Source: Hyperoplus lanceolatus (Eukaryota > Chordata > Actinopteri > Uranoscopiformes > Ammodytidae). From it: a stretch of DNA of 64,000 bases. Below the pieces are notes generated by a model that searched no databases, was not told the DNA's origin, and saw nothing but the letters and a program-made list of their open reading frames with translations. The stretch lies in contig CM049409.1 in the NCBI GenBank assembly GCA_026929865.2, forward strand, positions 7,285,452 through 7,349,451, in the 5' to 3' direction. Below are positions 1 to 13,825 of this stretch, in pieces; within the stretch, counting starts at the first letter, position 1; the number at the start of each line of letters is the position of its first letter. The position numbers were made by a program, and so were the translations under genes.

Positions 1-342
1 ATTCGCCATTTAGGTTGAAACAGCCTATCCTATACCATTCCATTACAATGCACTCCACACCAGTTGTTTGGAATAATAATCTCTAGATACCATACAATGC
101 TATTATCGTGACTTGCAATTTAGATGAGCGTTTAATTAAGAATAGTGTGTGTCAACAATGAAGAAAAACAATAAGGAAAGCAAAGCAGGCACAGGCAAGT
201 GAGCAAATGACCTCTACACAGACTCTATTACAAGAATGGCTGAGGGCTGACTAATTATGGTATTAAACTATGAATAAAAATACTCTTACATAACCAGTTT
301 AGAGCTAGTTCACTGTGTCATAATGCAACACGTACGTACAGT
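1..342. other. Unique AT-rich sequence, no feature recognised
   Basis: No open frame, repeat or RNA signature could be recognised. The stretch ends at the left terminus of the transposon that begins at 343. By position it is probably intronic sequence of the minus-strand gene whose exon lies at 63612-63712. Confidence 0.4.
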
Positions 343-1670
343 ATAGGGGAGAACGGGGTAATCTGAGCCACTTTTTACATTTGCTCCCCTCTAAGCGAGC
401 TAAAATGATTTATCACTCAAATTTACACATTTCCCATTAATTCAGGATGTTTCCTATTAGCAGAATTTTTTCAAGAATTTTTTCATTAATTCAGGATGTT
501 TCCCATTAGCAGAATTTTTTCAAGACAAAGGGTAGTGAAAATATGATTGTTTCAAAAAAAGTTGTCATGTGGCTCACTTTACCCCAGCTGTGGGGTAAAC
601 TGAGACAGACCAGAAAAATCAAGGGGGTAAAGTGAACCACTTACTTTTTCCACTTTGAAACTACCATAACAACACATATTGTAACAGTTAGAATCCTGAA
701 AGCTAGCCACACATTCCAGAACTAATGTCAGACTAGTAAAATAATGATGGGGTATGGTCAATTAAGCAAAGCAAATTTTCTAAACACTTGAAAGTAACTC
801 TGAACAAAATCAAATACACCATATTATAATTCAAAAGGTTTTAATAAGATTCAAATGAAAGATAGAACCAGTTAGATTAGAACACAGTCTGGGGGTCGAA
901 CACAGGACCCTTAGAGCCAGCTTGTGTCTGGGGATCAAAGCATAGGAAAATCAGAACCAGCGAGAACAGCCTGGGACTCAGAACACAGGATAAGACCCAA
1001 CTGGATTATAACATCAGCCTGTCATACTCTACAACTAGGCCTACTCTACATTCCAGCCGTGAAGGTTACAGGGAAAGATGAGAAGGTACTCTTTCCGTGT
1101 GGTTGCCCCAGGTCGTCTTCCTGGTGTATTTCCTTGGCATGATGGCTTTTCTACAACGTGTAGGACATTAAAATAAAACATATATTATGTAATATTACAT
1201 TAAAATATGTTTAAGACTAAACTTAACTTGTGCCTCATGGTGGGGGGAAGTGAGACAGTGCCTCACTTTCCCCCACAGCATTTGGCTCACTTTCCCCCAC
1301 AACCACAATTTGAGAAACAACTACCTCTCTTAGCATTTCAGGCTAATCGTTAGCTAATAACATCACATGGTTTTTATATGTTGGTAGTTCATCAACACGT
1401 ATGATAAAAGTTTTTCTACGTGAATACATTTGCTTTGGCACAACTGTTGATTAAGTTGACAGCAAGAAAATTTACTTTTACATGCAAAATACCTATTTTG
1501 GTGAAAAAACATGCTTACCACAGCACCATGAGGTCCTCTCTTTCAGGGCTATGGGGAAATGAGAGGGGCTTGAAAACATATATCTCACATGACCAATTTT
1601 TTTCCCGTTGCCTAGATACAGGGGGTGGCTCACATTACTCGATGCCTCAGATTCCCCCGTTCTCCCCTAT
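343..1670. mobile_element. Non-autonomous DNA transposon with 16-bp terminal inverted repeats
   Basis: The left end reads ATAGGGGAGAACGGGG (343-358) and the right end, at 1655-1670, is its reverse complement. The similarity continues inward into AATCTGAG on both sides. Subterminal copies of a GGCTCACTTT[A/C]CCCC motif occur in both orientations near 570-606, 622-640, 1240-1302 and 1621-1640. Two of these pair into short palindromes (577-606 and 1241-1276). No transposase frame is present, and the small frames inside lack any recognisable domain, so it must rely on a partner for movement. I could not identify a convincing target duplication, and I do not assign a superfamily. Confidence 0.8.
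435..524 (+). repeat. Tandem duplication, 49-bp period, inside the transposon
   Basis: A unit beginning CATTAATTCAGGATGTTT occurs at 435 and again at 484. Both continue into ATTAGCAGAATTTTTTCAAGA, with one substitution (CTATTAG versus CCATTAG). The two copies lie within the 343-1670 element and look like a local slippage duplication. Confidence 0.85.
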
Positions 1671-3245
<1,575 letters not shown>

Positions 3246-3285
3246 CACACACAAACACACACACACACGCAAACACGCACGCACG

Positions 3286-3321
<36 letters not shown>
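3246..3321 (+). repeat. Compound (AC)n/(ACGC)n microsatellite
   Basis: AC units are interrupted by GCAAACAC and by three ACGC units before a pure AC stretch. The short cysteine/valine frames on the opposite strand are products of this repeat. Confidence 0.95.
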
Positions 3322-3323
<2 letters not shown>

Positions 3324-4890
3324 TGCATACAGCAAACCCGCACATAACGAACCCACACCCTGTATGCACAAATCTGTGCATGCATGTATATGTATACACA
3401 TAGATGAATGAACCAAAACACATGCACAAGCGCACATTTTACACAGAGTGAAACACACAGGCAAAGAAGCCAAACGTAATGTGGTGTGATTATGGAAAAT
3501 TATAATCACCATGTACACTGGCTTGAATAAAGACATTTCAATATTTCCTAGAAATACATAATTGGTTTGTATGTTTCCTTAACAAGCAAAATATACAGTA
3601 TCTCATCTTAATGATTCTCAATGACATTAATTCGGATCAGATCTAGTTAATAGTCCATAAATAGGCCATTATTCAAGCCTACTAGGGCTAGGGACGCATA
3701 CATGACATGTTCTTCTTTTTCTACGTCTATTGTATTCAGACATTTGGGAATATGCCGTGCAGTTTAATGAATGCACGCGCCGTTTTTAATGAACACTGTA
3801 TTGTTTTGTTCACCTCCTTTTTTTAGTGAATACATTTCTTATACTTCTCGGCCCATGTTCTTTGTGGACCGCTTAACTGCATCAAATTTAAAGTACTGTT
3901 TTAATTTCTAATGTTAATACACACCCTCACCACCAGATGATAGAGAAAATCCGCAAAACAATGGTCTCGTGGTCAGGACTTTCTGACTTTAAGAACTATC
4001 CCTGACCCCTGCTCAAGTTTAGCTCTTTGAGTCGTAAAAGAAAAAGGGTCAAACAACTGCTTCATGGCTTGGCAAGAGGTGAGGGACAGGTTCCATATAG
4101 ATGTTAAAAAAGGGTCCAAAATGCCTGACAACTAGTCAGTGAGGGGTCAGAGAGCACACAGAGTTCACAGGGCCGGCAAAGGACAAAGAGGGGAGGGGGG
4201 AAGGGGGGGAGACAGGCACAAAGGAGGAACAACAAATAATTCAAAAGTGACATGGAGAGCTTCCTTCACCTTTAGTTTTTTCCTCCAATTAGGGATGCTG
4301 GAATGAGAAGGTGAGAATAAGATTAAAAGGAAAAGAGGTGGAAGTGTTTTCCCCCCTGTCTTTCACACATGCTCTTTGATCTCCACAGGCAAGAGATCCT
4401 GTTGTTAAGACTGTGCTCTCCGTTGTTAACTATACAGTGGACAAAACAAACTCCCAAGCCCAGGCGGCGCTTCTGCAGCAACAGCATCATGATTTCTCCA
4501 GAGATCCAGTATACCCCATAACAGCCTTTCAACACGTATCAAACATAACTGACCAAAGGCCAGACCACAAAAACAATTCAAAGTCAGCAATCCAAAATAA
4601 TAGATTTTATCTAAAAAAGAAGTTGACTAAAATAAGATCAAGACCAGAAATAGGGCAATACAACCCAAATAAGCTACAGTACATGTTCCCAGTGACCAAC
4701 TACAAAGTCAGTTGAACTGAACAAAACATTCTGCTTTACAAAAACAAAAAAAGTGTGATCTAAATAGAAGACCGTAGCTGGTAGAAAAGTGCAACTGTCT
4801 CTTTAAATGTAAAGAGGCAAAAAAAATACAACATGCTCAGTAACTTTTCGAATTTAGGTTTAGAACTTTGGGAGGTGCTAACTTTGTGCA

Positions 4891-4892
<2 letters not shown>
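3322..4892. other. Unique sequence; purine-rich block at 4140-4240
   Basis: No exon or TE end recognised. A G-rich stretch (about 4185-4212, with runs of 5-7 G) is the only compositional anomaly. The 100-codon frame at 4413-4715 has no recognisable domain and an asparagine/glutamine/lysine-rich composition typical of AT-rich non-coding DNA. Confidence 0.35.
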
Positions 4893-4925
<33 letters not shown>

Positions 4926-4934
4926 GGGGGGGGG
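4893..4934 (+). repeat. (GT)n plus poly-G microsatellite
   Basis: About 15 GT units run directly into 12 G residues. Confidence 0.95.
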
Positions 4935-7900
4935 TGCTAAAGCAACAAACGTATGCCAATCCCGTAAAGTTGTCCGGGATGGAGTTCAAATATTTCTGTA
5001 TGAAAAAATAGTTGCGATATAAATCTCTGATAGTGTGTGCAATAAAATAATATTACAGAAGTCAGTTTTAATAGTACAAAAACAAATGAGTCTGGACATG
5101 AGCAAATACATTGTAAAGATGACATTGCATGATATATTGCCACTACACAAACATAAAAAATACTTCAAGGCTTCTCTTAAGCAGAATTTCAAGTAAAACA
5201 CTGCTAAGATCCCAGTTCTTCATAATGCAATTGATAGTTCATCATCTCCCTTTTAATTAAAGAAGCCACTTAACAAGCTAGGTAGAAACCCCTGGAACAG
5301 GACACAGCCAAAGGAAATATATTTTCAGCGCATTATTAAAAGAAATGCATCAACTAGAACAGGAGTACAATGGGCAATTAACAAAGCTCCAAGAAGCCAT
5401 AAATCCTTCATTAACAAACAATCCTGTCACACACAGCACTGTGGTTACAAGCAGGGCCTAAATTCCACACCAGTCAGACGGGCTTATTTTGTTAACAGGA
5501 GTGAATGTTATAGGAGGGGACGGACCCACAAGCGAATGTAAACACCATTCTGAAAGATCTCGGAGCTGTCACTTACGAGGGAGATTTCAACTTCTGATTA
5601 GAGCCAAAGCAATACTGGCTTAGCTGAACTAATATTTGTATGGCCAAGATAAATCACTCATGCCTTTGCCTTACCACATGCTAGTCACTCAGACGTAATA
5701 GACACAGTGTATGCCTCGCCGCCATGCCAGGCCTAATGTCCTCTCTGACAAAGAATACTACAGAGTAATGAGCGCCGACACCAGTGTGGATAAGACGGAC
5801 CTGTGAACTCAAAATGAATGGTTTAGAAAAAATAGCGGCTACTTGCTGCAATTGCATTTTTAAATTTCAAGCTATGCATCAACGTGTTGCTTCTGTAGTG
5901 TTTTGCAATGTTAGGATTCAAGAACAGCTCCTTTTAACTTAAGCCTTACAAAATACATACACAAGTCACCGTGATGAAAGCACCCTCAATAAGGCTGCTG
6001 TGCTGTTGTAGAGCTGATGCGATATTACACACTACACTCAAAAAACTTGTGGCAGGTAGTAAATCAGTCAACAGTAAATGCCATCTTTTATCAGATCATA
6101 AAATCTGCTTGTGGGCATTTAATTTTCCCCCCTCTTGTTTTAACAGGGAAAACAGGCAGCCCCGGAGAAAGCACGTTTTGTTTTTTATAGAGGTTACAGT
6201 AGAAAAAAGAGGAGTGTGTGTGAACAGGGCTCAAACCAAGGCTCTTCTTATGGATGTGTTTTTTGCCTGCGAGCGACAACAACAACGCGGGGTGAAGCGC
6301 CACTCTAGTGAAAGCAGGTACGAGTGTTCCGCAGATTTCACTTGACAGACGAATGAGGGGGAAAAGATTGCAAATGAACGTTTTGTTTTTCAAGACAGTT
6401 ACTATGCTAATGCCTCAAAGCAATATCTATAGTCTCACAGTGAACCTTCAGATTGAGATGAAGTTTAAAGCATTGTCACTGTGGGGGTGGTTGGATTACC
6501 ATTTATATTTAACCCTATTTAGGATACTACAAAATTCCCAAAACACCCGTCTGTCTTGGAGTGACCTTGTCTAGCACATTGTTTGACCTTGTGTTACTAC
6601 AAAGGCAATGTGCTGATAGAGGCATCAGTCGAACTAGCTCACATCTCAAGACAGTGCTGTATCCCTCCTTGGCCTTAAGGGGCAGTCTATACTAACTTCA
6701 CTTCTATAAAATTCACTTCTATGTTCTTGGCTAAATTGGCTAAGGAGGACTATAGGCCTTGCCCCCAGCTACCGCATCACCCCCTATACCCATATAACTA
6801 AACCCCCTCTGGCCTCTCAGAATGGCAGCCCTTATAAACACTGTTCACTGTGCTCCCTTTTACACTAGGCCAGGTCAGAAGTTCAGCCCGCAGGTTTTAA
6901 CAGTTAAGGCCGAGCTTGTGAACTTGTGACCTCCTGGAGTGAGTAGGAGAGGGGGGGCGGAGTGGGGGGGGACAAGAGGCAAGAAAAGAAGAGAGGGTTG
7001 GAGGTGGTTGGGGGTCATCTCTCTTCAATGCAGAATGGCTGGATTTACAGCTGCATGCTGACTGCAATGCAAGCACAGCAGAAAACACCTGATAGCATCT
7101 CCTTGGGGGGAGGAACCGCCCCGACCCCCTTTGTTGTCTCACTAACAGTCATCCCAGCGCCATAAATCATGTTAATCACTTGACTGATGGAATAAATCTT
7201 TTAAAAAGTCAGTCAGTGGCAGCGCAAGGCTTAGAACAAGGAGGTTCCCGCGAAGCATGTTTTCTGCTTGCTCGGCGATATCTGTAGTCCCATAGTCACT
7301 GTGTAATCCGTCCATTTGTTGCTGTCTGAGCGGGACTTTGAAGATGTGGACAGGCCTGTAGGGAGGGAGGGCTGGGTGTGTGTGACACACAGACATCTTC
7401 CAGCCATCCATCTTCCTACGGGTGGTCCCTTTAAAGGGTGTGTTTTAATAAAACAAAGATAACGTTAAACTATAGGGATCAGCGGGTCGATGTGTTTATA
7501 TGCAAACGATGCAATGGTCTTTTTTCCTTATGTCATACAGTCAGCAGAAGTATTGGTTCTAAGTTAAAAGCCGAGAATTAAACGTCTTGTCAAAGGGATC
7601 ATTTTGAGAGAAAGGTTTAAAAAGCAAGATCAATCTTCAAGCAATCATACCACAGACAACTATAATAGTATAAAAACAGAAAAAAAGTTATTTTTGTAAG
7701 CCATCTGCTGTGAAAGAGTCCGTAAATTGCACATTTATTTCCTATTGCCACATACTGCCAGATTACATGGAACTGCCACAGTCCGACTCACAAGAGTGCC
7801 ACAGAGCAGCATGCCAAAGACACGAAAGGTCATTCACACACACACAATAACAATCCCTCTAAGAGTGCACTCACAGGCTTGTGGGTAATTACAGTTCTTT

Positions 7901-8401
7901 TTTCGCTGGAGTGTTTTGTGTTTCGCTTTGCTTGTTCTGTCTCAAAAGCTAACAACCACTCATTATTCACGCTTTGAGTTGGGGCTCTTTTCTTTTCTTT
8001 TTTTCTTCTCTTCCTTCAGCAGGGCAAATTACACATGAGAGTGACAGCTCTCAGAGAAAGACAGGACCAACAGCCTTGTCGACTTCTGGTAAGTGCAGTC
8101 TTAAATCAAGGGGACAGGGACGCTGACTACAGCCCTGTAATCTGTTGAGTTTGTGGCAAGGGCAGCAAAGGGGTTGGGGACATTGGATATACTGTACTCT
8201 TACAGTGCCCACTACAATAAAACACTGCCCTCCATAGCAGCCATAAAGTCCATCCATGATATACTATTCTGAGATACTTGTCAAACACTTCATATCATAA
8301 AAACTATGCAATCCATCCACTAAAGGAACTTCTGGTCCAGAACATAGACGACTGTCCTAATTCTAAGATGGGGAGTTTATTGCGGCGTCTCCAAGTGTGC
8401 A
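4935..8401. other. Gene-free stretch; possible conserved block at 5240-5810
   Basis: No coding exon or mobile element recognised in 3.4 kb. The part at 5240-5810 is repeat-free, has balanced composition and several TAAT/ATTA cores, and resembles vertebrate enhancer-type sequence. This is a visual judgement only. G-rich runs lie at 6948-6970. A direct repeat of TTCACTTCTAT occurs at about 6697-6722. The 124-codon frame at 5971-6345 has no identifiable domain. Confidence 0.3.
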
Positions 8402-8438
8402 CGTGTGTGTGTGCGTCCGTGCGTGTGTGTGTGTGTGT
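8402..8438 (+). repeat. Imperfect (GT)n microsatellite
   Basis: GT units interrupted by GCGTCC and GC steps. Confidence 0.9.
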
Positions 8439-10108
8439 TCACAAAGACTTTCAGCCCTTGAGGCCTCCACATGGCACCACACAGGGAGGCTAGCACAGAC
8501 AACCAGGGTGCACACATACTTTTACATGCACACACAAACACACAAAGAACTATACCTGCATGGCTAGTTTGGGAATACATCTCCTACTGAAGGATTTATG
8601 ATGGCAAACAGAGGTTAATGAAACCCTGGGAGATATTTACTGTCAGTGTTAGGGCTTATTATCCCAGAGAGGTAAATGGGGTCAATAAGAAAAACCTCCT
8701 GAAAAGTGGGTGTTGTCTACTGTCTGAAAGGTTAAAAAAATAACGCACTCTGAATTGATAAGGCAAGAATGAATGAGCATTTCACCGAGGACGTCTCATG
8801 TTCTGCATTTCGCCCATGGCTCACCGTCTAATTACACCGCCATGGTCCATAAGTTTCAAGTGTGCAGCTGATGTGGCATCTCCCTCTATTTAAAGTGTAC
8901 ACAAGAACACACCATGTGAACATCAAGATGATTTATACTACTAGTCACCATACAGAACTGTGTCTGACACACATGCCACGGACTGGTATCAAATTCAGTG
9001 ACAGAACATTTATTAAAAGACTGTTATTTCATGGCTTAGGCCGTGCTTCAATTTGACCAAAGCTTTGTTCTTTCCCAGAGTTTTACAAGCTTGCTGGCCT
9101 CCACGTGATAAAAAGAGGAAGATCATGTCCTAAACAGCAATCCACTAAAACATCCTTGTAGACTTGCTTGGTTTTAAAGAGCCATTGATCAACAATTAAA
9201 ACTTCAACAAATACAGCAGAGATACATGTGTCATTATGTAAACACATGTTGGAGGTAAAACCTAAAGTCTCTCACGCCAATGACATTTTGAAATGAATAC
9301 ACAATTTGGAGGAAAAAATATCAGATGACCAAACTCTTTTATTTTATTCCATTGGAGAGGTTTTATTTTGAACTATTGGACCTTCAGATGAACATTTCTC
9401 ACAAAGTCACAATGATCCTGCTATTGCCATTTTCACATACCGGGCTTATCATGATGAGGCAAGCCAATACTGCAGTATTGATCATGGCATTTAACCATGA
9501 CTTCTTAAGAAAGGCCTGTCAATACAATCAAGACACAATGAATGAGCTTTCCAAACAAACTTCTCTGCAGATAATTAATACATCCAGAAGACCATAAAAA
9601 GCAGAGAACCGCATTGAATGTGTTCATGGTGCAACGGCAAACACTCCTCCTGCGATGCTCAGTTTTGAAGAGCAATACAGTGGTGCGATATTCAAGCCAG
9701 ACGAGTGTAGATGCATTCCCATTCACGCACGACTCCACCGAACCAAAATCCCATGAGCACATTCAATTATTCTTCTCCTGAGCCATTACGGGGAGAATGG
9801 CTAATATTATCCCCGCCTAATGGCAGATAATACACAATATTCTGGAGTTCAGTGTACTAAGCATTTGCACAAGCCTTAGTAAAGTCCCGTACTTAATCAT
9901 CCATCTGGTACTCTGGGGAGTAGCCTGGAAAAACCAGAGGCAACGTTTATGTCGGCACTGAAGCCAAGCTACAGCAAAAATGCACATGTTCATCAGAGGA
10001 GCATGAAGAGGAAACTGGGATAGAGATGTCGTTTCAGTTACTGCAGAAGCCATATGTCATAAGTTGGGTTTTTTGTTGTTGTGACTGTACAAGTAACAGC
10101 CATTTACT
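8439..10108. other. Gene-free stretch, enhancer-like at 9690-9890
   Basis: No exon or TE recognised. TTTATGATGGCAAA at 8595-8608 recurs at 10764 and 10795. The block at 9690-9890 is repeat-free with several TAATATTA/CAATTATT-type cores. The 90-codon frame at 9325-9597 has no domain I recognise. Confidence 0.3.
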
Positions 10109-10345
10109 TTAAAGGAATAGTTCAACATTTGTAGTGATGTTGTAAAGTTTTTCATTTTGACCGTCAGCAGAGGCAGGCTTACACTACCCTTGCCTTGACT
10201 ACCAGTGTTTAAGCTACGCTAACCTGGATGAGTGACCTTTGCCCATTTCTGCATCAAAAATGCAAGCACAGTTAAAGGGATGATTTATGTCGCCTTTTCT
10301 TGGGCAGATGAGGGAGACATAAGCTCAAGCTAACTATTCCTTTAA
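10109..10345. mobile_element. MITE, AGGAATAGTT family, copy 1
   Basis: TTAA (10109-10112) is followed by AGGAATAGTT. The far end is AACTATTCCT followed by TTAA (10342-10345). The element is therefore bounded by 10-bp inverted ends and a duplicated TTAA target, as in piggyBac- or Kolobok-type transposons. The core (CAGCAGAGGCAGGCTTACAC, then CTACCAGT and GACCTTTGCCCATTT) is shared with copies at 19682 and 46552. It is 237 bp long and has no coding capacity. Confidence 0.88.
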
Positions 10346-10856
10346 GGACAACAATATGGTGGTAATGGTAACATAAGCAACAAAGTCTGCAACTGACTTA
10401 AGTTAGGCCAAGTGCTTCATGAATATCAAACAGTTCCTGTAGAACTTGTATGCTTGCATTTTGCGACAGCATTTCCTCTGGGGAACAAACTTAAATAGAT
10501 CGCATCAGTTGAGATTCATTATCCATCACAGCATCCCCCATTCATCTCAAAAGCATAATTTCTATGGGTGATGTGTTGCAGTTCCCGATGCATCAACATT
10601 ATTTATGGTTTGACATTATAAAAGTAAGTGCATAATTTATGGGCCTAAATTAATGCACTACCTTCCGTGTGCTGTCTGTTCTTCAGATATCTAAAGCCAG
10701 ATAGCCGCATGCCAAAACTATGGAGCAATCCCATTTAAAGCAGAGAGCCCACAGCAGCCTTGATTTATGATGGTAAATTAAAAAGAATGAAAAATTTATG
10801 ATGGCAATTTGTGGGCAGTCATAAAACTATTATAGAACTTTGAAGTGGCGTTTTGT

Positions 10857-10942
10857 CCTTTTGCATGTAAGTGATGCAAGATGATCCAGTGTTACAGAAA
10901 CATCAGAAGACTGGATCATCTTGCATCGCTTACATGCAAAGG
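10857..10942. other. Near-perfect 86-nt hairpin (miRNA-precursor size)
   Basis: The left arm (10857-10890) contains TGCATGTAAGTGATGCAAGA followed by TGATCCAGT. The right arm (10910-10942) is its reverse complement with essentially one T/C difference, which is a G-U wobble when transcribed from the plus strand. The loop is 19 nt and can extend the stem with TGTT/AACA. A stem of about 33 bp and a short loop fit a pre-miRNA in size. The pairing is unusually perfect, so a young inverted duplication or a tiny foldback element is equally possible. I do not recognise a known miRNA family. Confidence 0.55.
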
Positions 10943-12570
10943 GGATTTGAAAAGACTCCCTCGCAAATTCTATCAAAGTCCAGACGTCTTTCAAAGTCAA
11001 GAAGACCATCAAAGTTGAGAAGTTAATTCATACAGAATTTGAATTTAATCTAATGAACAACAGTGTTTTAGGAATCAACACGTCGCTACAGCCAGTTCGT
11101 GCCTATGTGTGTGTTCAACTTTTGTTTTCTTCTGCAAGAAATCGAAGCCCCAGCTGGCATTTGAGTGGATGCCAAGGCATGATTGAATGAAAGCCCATCC
11201 TTGACTGACAAATGACATATTAAGCTTTCAGTCAGCAGAGGGTGAGGGGGGGAGAAGCCAGGCATGTCAGTTACCTGCTACAGCAGAAACTCCACTTGTC
11301 AATCTGCCATTGGCAGGGCTAAACAAGATCTGAAATGTTAAAAGCCCTGCACACCGTAGTTTTTCACTTCCTTGTGCGTCCCGGGCACTTAGACATATCA
11401 GCCATGTGACGGCTATGAATAAGTGTCTGCCACAAATATCAGAGTATCGCATTCATAAGTGAAATAGCATTTGTTAGGCCTGTGGGCACGCTCCTCTGGT
11501 TTCATGCAGGACATGAGAGAACATCAAAATGACAGAAAAATTTACTTCTGAATATATTAATGGAAAAGTGACCTTCACCAGAAAACCATACGTCATTGGG
11601 GCGTGTCGTCATGACACATTTCCCATGGGCAAATTAGACGTAGCCATTTCAATGGCAATGTTAGAGTTTGTTTATGTGAGTAATTATGTTTGTGTCTAGT
11701 CCATGTGTGGGCCATTAATAAAATCTGGGCGTGCGTGTGACAGAGGTCTGTGGCCAGTGTTGGGGAGCTCTGAGTGGCCCTCTCCTTGACTCTGAAGGTG
11801 TTGATTATGGATGATTAATGGCGTAAAGGAACAGGGAAAGAAAGGTCATCTCCTGGGTTTTAGAGGGAGCAGCTACATTGGGAGTAATTAAGACACTTGT
11901 GTAAGCATGATTAATACGCACACACCGACGTTGTGCACGGTAAACAAGGCAACCAGATGGTTGAGCTATGGACTATGGACTTCATATTCATTTTCTGTGA
12001 GTACACCAAGATATAACAGAGACCGTATGACTTCAGTTTGCAATGTCATGCGGGCCTCCATTTAATTCAAATGTTCAATAGCTTACCTATTTTTGAAGAA
12101 ATCGACCAATTCAGCATTGAACGGGATCCACCAAAATAAGAAGACATGAAAAAGAGAAATAAATGTATTAGTATTATTATCCATTACAGCACATTACATA
12201 CAATTTTACATTATACACGTTTCACAAGCATTTCAATGTCTGAAGTGTTCCTGCGTATACTTGATTGATGGAGCTGGTGGCCTAGGCCAAGAAGAGCCAA
12301 CCCAAGATGACCCATTGCCTCGGAAAATCAATCACCATCAATATGTTCCCACCACATTCTTCTCTGAGATACAGCACACCAGCACATCCCTTAACCAACT
12401 TTTTCTCATATTGCACTAGCCTTCATGTACAATATAGTGCATACTTATTGACAACACATTAAGTTGCACTTATGTTGCAGCAAAGCTGTCATAATTATTA
12501 TCCAGATATGTTGATGAGTGATAACACTGACAACATGTAGTGACACCTCAACCAAAAAAACATCATATTT

Positions 12571-12620
12571 GGCCGAGACCCATAGGGGGGACGCCCTTCC
12601 AACTGAGCTAAGGGCGCCCC
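12571..12620 (-). other. tRNA-like head fragment (degenerate SINE remnant)
   Basis: The minus strand reads CGCCCTTAGCTCAGTTGGAA, followed by GGGCG and a C-rich anticodon-arm-like segment. TAGCTCAGTTGG matches a polymerase III A box in a tRNA D arm. No B box (GGTTCRANNC) follows at the expected distance, so it is not a functional tRNA or complete SINE. It abuts the truncated MITE at 12621. Confidence 0.45.
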
Positions 12621-12931
12621 TTGGAGAACATTTGTTGTCAAAATCAGTGAATATTTCCTCACAATCCACTACCTGCATGTGCCCTGAAAAAACAATCCAG
12701 TGTTAATACACAACCTAGAACTGTGAACAGGCCTGTTGCTAACTACGGTCGGCCCCATTTGTTAACATTCATTTTCTTTACATACCAGTGTACAGAACCT
12801 AGGCTGTGAATTAACACCATACTTTTAGTGCACTGCAAACACAGTACGGACGGACAGGTGGTATTTACTGATTCTGACAAAAAGTGATTTTGACAACACA
12901 TGTTCTTCAGAATAACTGACTCCACCTTTAA
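12621..12931. mobile_element. MITE, AGGTGGAG family, 5'-truncated copy
   Basis: The right end is CTGACTCCACCT followed by TTAA (12928-12931), identical to the end of the copy at 17284-17581. The left part starts at GGAGAACATTTGTTGTCAAA, matching the second copy from its position about 17311, so the left terminus is lost or replaced by the tRNA-like fragment. The shared interior includes CAGAACCTAGGCTGTGAATT here versus CAGAGCCTAGGCTGTGCATT there. It is non-coding. Confidence 0.82.
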
Positions 12932-13771
12932 TTACAGCAGAAGCGTTTGATGATAACACATTACATTGTTGCTTCAAACTCATCAGGGCATTTAGAAACA
13001 CTGAGGCCTCCCCACTCAGGCCCCTCTCACCCTGTGGTCTTACCCAACCCGTCATGTGAACTGCTCCTACATAAGGATTAACCTCACAGTGCACATGAGT
13101 TGGGGCGGTCTAGGAGACAGGTGTCATTTCACTCCAGCAAGCAAAGCTAACTTCTGCTCATTCTGCTGTCTCATTCCTGCATGTCTCCATTCTGCTATTT
13201 TTCATCAAACGGACAACGGCACGATGGTGTGAGATCTTAGGTTAACTTTACAATCGAAAGCAAACCACGGTTGCAACTGAAAACTACCCCGATCCTAACA
13301 TTTGAACGGCACAATTACACCTCATTGGTATTATGTACACTTTGCATGTGCACCACACGATTAGCTTTACAATGACTGACGGTCGCCGAGGACTCTATAC
13401 TAATAGCACTATTAAAAATAATAGCTGACAAAGGTCTTCAGCTGTAGCTCTTGTCTATTAGTTACTGACAGTATAATAGTACAGCTATAATCACTCTGAC
13501 TAAACTCATTATGAAGGCACAGGGACTTGAGGGGGGTGTGTGTTGTGTTGTATGTAGTTGTAGCTGAGAAGTTAGAGTTGTGCTGGGGAAGCTGGGACAC
13601 CAAAAAGGAGGAGAGCCAAGTAGAGGGAAGTGTTGATACATGCCCAGTGAGACACCGTGTACAGCTGGAAGAGAGACACACACACCACCATTCTCCAGAC
13701 ACTAGCCCTGTGTCGCCGCTATCCTCGACTTCCTGTTACTCATCCGTATTCTGCCCACACATGAAAAAAAA

Positions 13772-13778
<7 letters not shown>
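12932..13778. other. Unique sequence, nothing recognised
   Basis: Short overlapping frames on both strands (13412-13829) have no domain signature; the plus-strand one ends in translated TA repeat. No TE terminus seen. Confidence 0.35.

Positions 13779-13823
<45 letters not shown>
13779..13823. repeat. (TA)n microsatellite
   Basis: About 22 alternating TA units preceded by TGTGTG. Confidence 0.95.

Positions 13824-13825
<2 letters not shown>

Larger units (their letters stand above)
10346..12620. other. Gene-free stretch with direct repeat and hairpin
   Basis: Contains two copies of TTTATGATGG[T/C]AA (10764 and 10795, 31 bp apart) and the hairpin at 10857-10942. No exon recognised. The two short minus-strand frames (10830-11012 and 11267-11452) are not convincing as genes; the first is read through the hairpin. 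Confidence 0.35.

Noticed and set aside
12445-12706. Functional tRNA gene on the minus strand
   Set aside because: Only an A-box-like D arm is present; there is no B box or acceptor stem pairing, so it is a relic.
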